DNA from: Rubrobacteraceae bacterium
Lineage (GTDB): Bacteria > Actinomycetota > Rubrobacteria > Rubrobacterales > Rubrobacteraceae
NCBI GenBank assembly: GCA_030448125.1
Contig: JAUJNO010000012.1
Location: forward strand, 13,460-77,459
Length of the DNA stretch: 64,000 nucleotides
Direction of reading: 5' to 3'
The notes below the pieces were generated by a model. It was not told the origin of the DNA, searched no databases, and worked only from the letters and a program-made list of their open reading frames with translations. Made by a program: the position numbers and the translations under genes. Below, one piece after another: positions 62,682 through 64,000 of this stretch (the first letter of the stretch is position 1; the number at the start of each line of letters is the position of its first letter).

Positions 62682-62793
62682 AGAATAGCATCTGCGAACG
62701 GTCCCGGAAGTACGCGAGACGTACGGGTAGTCGTGCTAAGATAGCGCCGCGTATGGACCCCGATCTTCCCCGTTTCGTCATGAGTCTTTCGCG

Positions 62794-63258
62794 GTGGCTC
62801 TCTCCGAGGAACTCCTCTTGAGGGTGCCTTTCCGGCGGCTGCGAGCCGGGGCCAGGGTTCCCGAACGGGCTTACGCCGGAGACGCCGGCTACGATTTGGT
62901 CGCCGCCGAGAGCGCCGTGCTCGCGCCGGGCGAACGGGCCTTGGTCCGTACCGGGATAGCGATAGCCATCCCCGATGGGTACGCCGGGCTCGTATTGCCG
63001 CGGAGCGGACTGGCGATGCGCCACGGCATCTCGCTCGTCAACGCTCCGGGGCTCATAGACCCCGGCTACCGCGGGGAGCTCATGGTCCCCCTCATAAACC
63101 ACGACCACGAAGAGACCTTCGAGGTCGTGGCCGGCATGAGGATCGCCCAGCTCGTCCTCGTGCGGGCGGCGGAGGCGCGGTTCGTGAGCGTGGAGCTACT
63201 CGAAGAGGGTGCCGACGGCCGCGGGGAGGGGGGCTTCGGCTCCTCGGGTACGGGATGA
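62794..63258 (+). CDS. dut: dUTP diphosphatase
   Basis: 154 residues from GTG 62794. A TTG at 62818 with GAGGA upstream is an alternative that starts nearer the family's beginning ('LRVPFRRL'). All five dUTPase motifs are readable: 'YAGDAGYDLVA', 'LPRSGLAMRHGI', 'GLIDPGYRGELMV', 'RIAQLVLV' and the Gly-rich tail 'GRGEGGFGSSG'. Reaction: dUTP to dUMP + PPi, keeping uracil out of DNA and feeding ThyX. The ATGA overlap with the next gene gives coupling. Confidence 0.93.
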   Translation: MALSEELLLRVPFRRLRAGARVPERAYAGDAGYDLVAAESAVLAPGERALVRTGIAIAIPDGYAGLVLPRSGLAMRHGISLVNAPGLIDPGYRGELMVPLINHDHEETFEVVAGMRIAQLVLVRAAEARFVSVELLEEGADGRGEGGFGSSGTG

Positions 63259-63719
63259 GGTTCCTCTGCGACGCCATGCTCGGGGGGCTGGCGAAGTGGC
63301 TGCGCGCGGCCGGGTACGACACCTACTACGCTCGCGAGGGGACCGATGTCTCGGACGGGTCGTTGGTACGTATGGCGCTCGAGGAGGGGCGCGTACTCCT
63401 GACTAGCGACAGGGGATTTCTGGAGCGCAAGCCGGTCAGGGACGAGGAGGTATCGCTCCTCGTGGTGCCGCATCTTCCCCTGGAGGACCAGCTCTGCCTC
63501 GTGGTCGGGAGCTTCGACCTCGCCTGGCGTCCCTCCCGCTGCATGAAGTGCAACGGGGAGCTGGAGACCGTGCGGCCGGACGCCGTCGTCGAGCGGGTCC
63601 CGCCCGGCGTGATCCGGGACCACCAGAGATTCTTCCGCTGCGAAGGATGCGAGCGCGTCTTCTGGCACGGCTCGCATTGGGAGAGGATAGTGGGCCGCCT
63701 CGGGCGGGTCTTCGGGTAA
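63255..63719 (+). CDS. Mut7-C RNase-like protein (PIN fold plus zinc ribbon)
   Basis: 154 residues. 'RFLCDAMLGGLAKWLRAAGYDT' in parts and 'LLTSDRGFLE' are PIN-like Mut7-C motifs with acidic residues. A zinc ribbon follows, 'CMKCNGELE' and 'FFRCEGCERVFWHGSHWERI' in parts. Family members are proposed nucleases. Its ATG overlaps the dut stop. Confidence 0.9.
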   Translation: MRFLCDAMLGGLAKWLRAAGYDTYYAREGTDVSDGSLVRMALEEGRVLLTSDRGFLERKPVRDEEVSLLVVPHLPLEDQLCLVVGSFDLAWRPSRCMKCNGELETVRPDAVVERVPPGVIRDHQRFFRCEGCERVFWHGSHWERIVGRLGRVFG

Positions 63720-63751
63720 AAGGTACGAGGCAAAGCCGGTAACATAAGCTA

Positions 63752-64000
63752 ATGTTCTCTCTCCGTAAGCCTTCCGAAGCCGCCGTCCGTCGCTTTCTCT
63801 CCTCGCAGGAGGACCTGCCATTCTCCTATGAGAACGTCGGGGCTTCACGGGAGGGCGCGGCACCCTCGGGCTACGCCGTGGACCGCTACCGGGTGAGGCT
63901 CGGCGAGGGGCCGGAGGCGTACGCGCGGGCGGTCGAGGCCCTGCGCGGATGGCGGCAGTTCGACCTCGGTTGGACATGGTTACTGCCGCCGGGCGCGCCG
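63752..64000 (+). CDS. DUF1990 family protein, 5' part
   Basis: 83 codons to the window edge, no stop. 'PFSYENVGASREG' and 'ALRGWRQFDLGWTWLLPPGAP' in parts match the DUF1990 start and its 'AWRMFDLGW' motif. Function unknown. The gene is cut by the window end. Confidence 0.8.
   Translation, partial: MFSLRKPSEAAVRRFLSSQEDLPFSYENVGASREGAAPSGYAVDRYRVRLGEGPEAYARAVEALRGWRQFDLGWTWLLPPGAP

Overview
The window is high-GC DNA with actinobacterial features: short or absent 5' leaders, frequent GTG/TTG starts, two group-1/2-like sigma factors and a SARP-type regulator. Gene content (C39-like protein inside an exopolysaccharide locus, class II photolyase, tandem DUF1622 proteins, short 6-phosphogluconate dehydrogenase beside a GH15 enzyme) suggests a Rubrobacter-like member of the Actinomycetota. 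This is inference from gene content, not a placement by search.

Region by region. 0-12.6 kb is an exopolysaccharide locus on the + strand: O-antigen ligase/polymerase, a frameshifted flippase, a sulfotransferase, two glycosyltransferases, a C39-like peptidase-fold protein, the priming polyprenyl-phosphate sugar transferase, then UDP-glucose dehydrogenase, UDP-glucuronate decarboxylase and a frameshifted UDP-sugar epimerase. 12.6-19.3 kb carries a scrambled sulfite-oxidase-type gene, an unknown pair, a frameshifted class II photolyase, glucose-6-phosphate isomerase, a sigma-70 factor and, divergently, endonuclease III. 19.7-25.7 kb holds a SARP regulator, a GH19-like cell-wall hydrolase, two small proteins (one with two membrane segments, phage-lysis-like), a patatin phospholipase, tRNA-Ser(TGA) and a small LPKSGG surface protein.

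26.2-40.6 kb looks like a genomic island. A 48-bp copy of the 3' half of tRNA-Lys(CTT) at 26231-26278 is repeated exactly at the intact tRNA gene (40571-40618). Inside are a PhoD-like phosphatase, transposase debris, a frameshifted HAD phosphatase, an N-terminally truncated frameshifted tyrosine integrase, an IS3 element, two related PHB-depolymerase-type esterases, a ribbon-helix-helix regulator with a visible promoter and operator, a response-regulator fragment, long direct repeats, a lone fumarate reductase/SdhA-type flavoprotein and a DoxX-like membrane protein. A second pair of diverged tRNA-Arg-like fragments (26464 and 30935) suggests a nested element.

40.7-47 kb holds a promoter/terminator pair with no protein gene between them (sRNA candidate), an HD-domain protein, a GNAT enzyme, a STAS/ATPase plus DUF4325-HTH regulatory pair that appears leaderless, a conserved DNA-annealing-like protein, two small Cys-rich proteins, a second sigma factor and thyX. 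48-60.6 kb is mostly minus strand: a two-component system, then glucose 1-dehydrogenase, MOSC protein, a peroxiredoxin fused to a cold-shock domain, a disulfide reductase, 6-phosphogluconate dehydrogenase and GH15 glucan hydrolase (a plausible sugar-oxidation and redox set), a TVP38 protein, another disulfide reductase and two DUF1622 proteins. 60.9-64 kb has metG, dut, a Mut7-C nuclease-like gene and the start of a DUF1990 gene.

A striking property of the window is its load of frameshifts: at least a dozen single-base indels break or shift otherwise well-conserved genes, several at short homopolymers. They may be sequencing errors rather than biology, except the sulfite oxidase gene, which contains internal duplicated segments.
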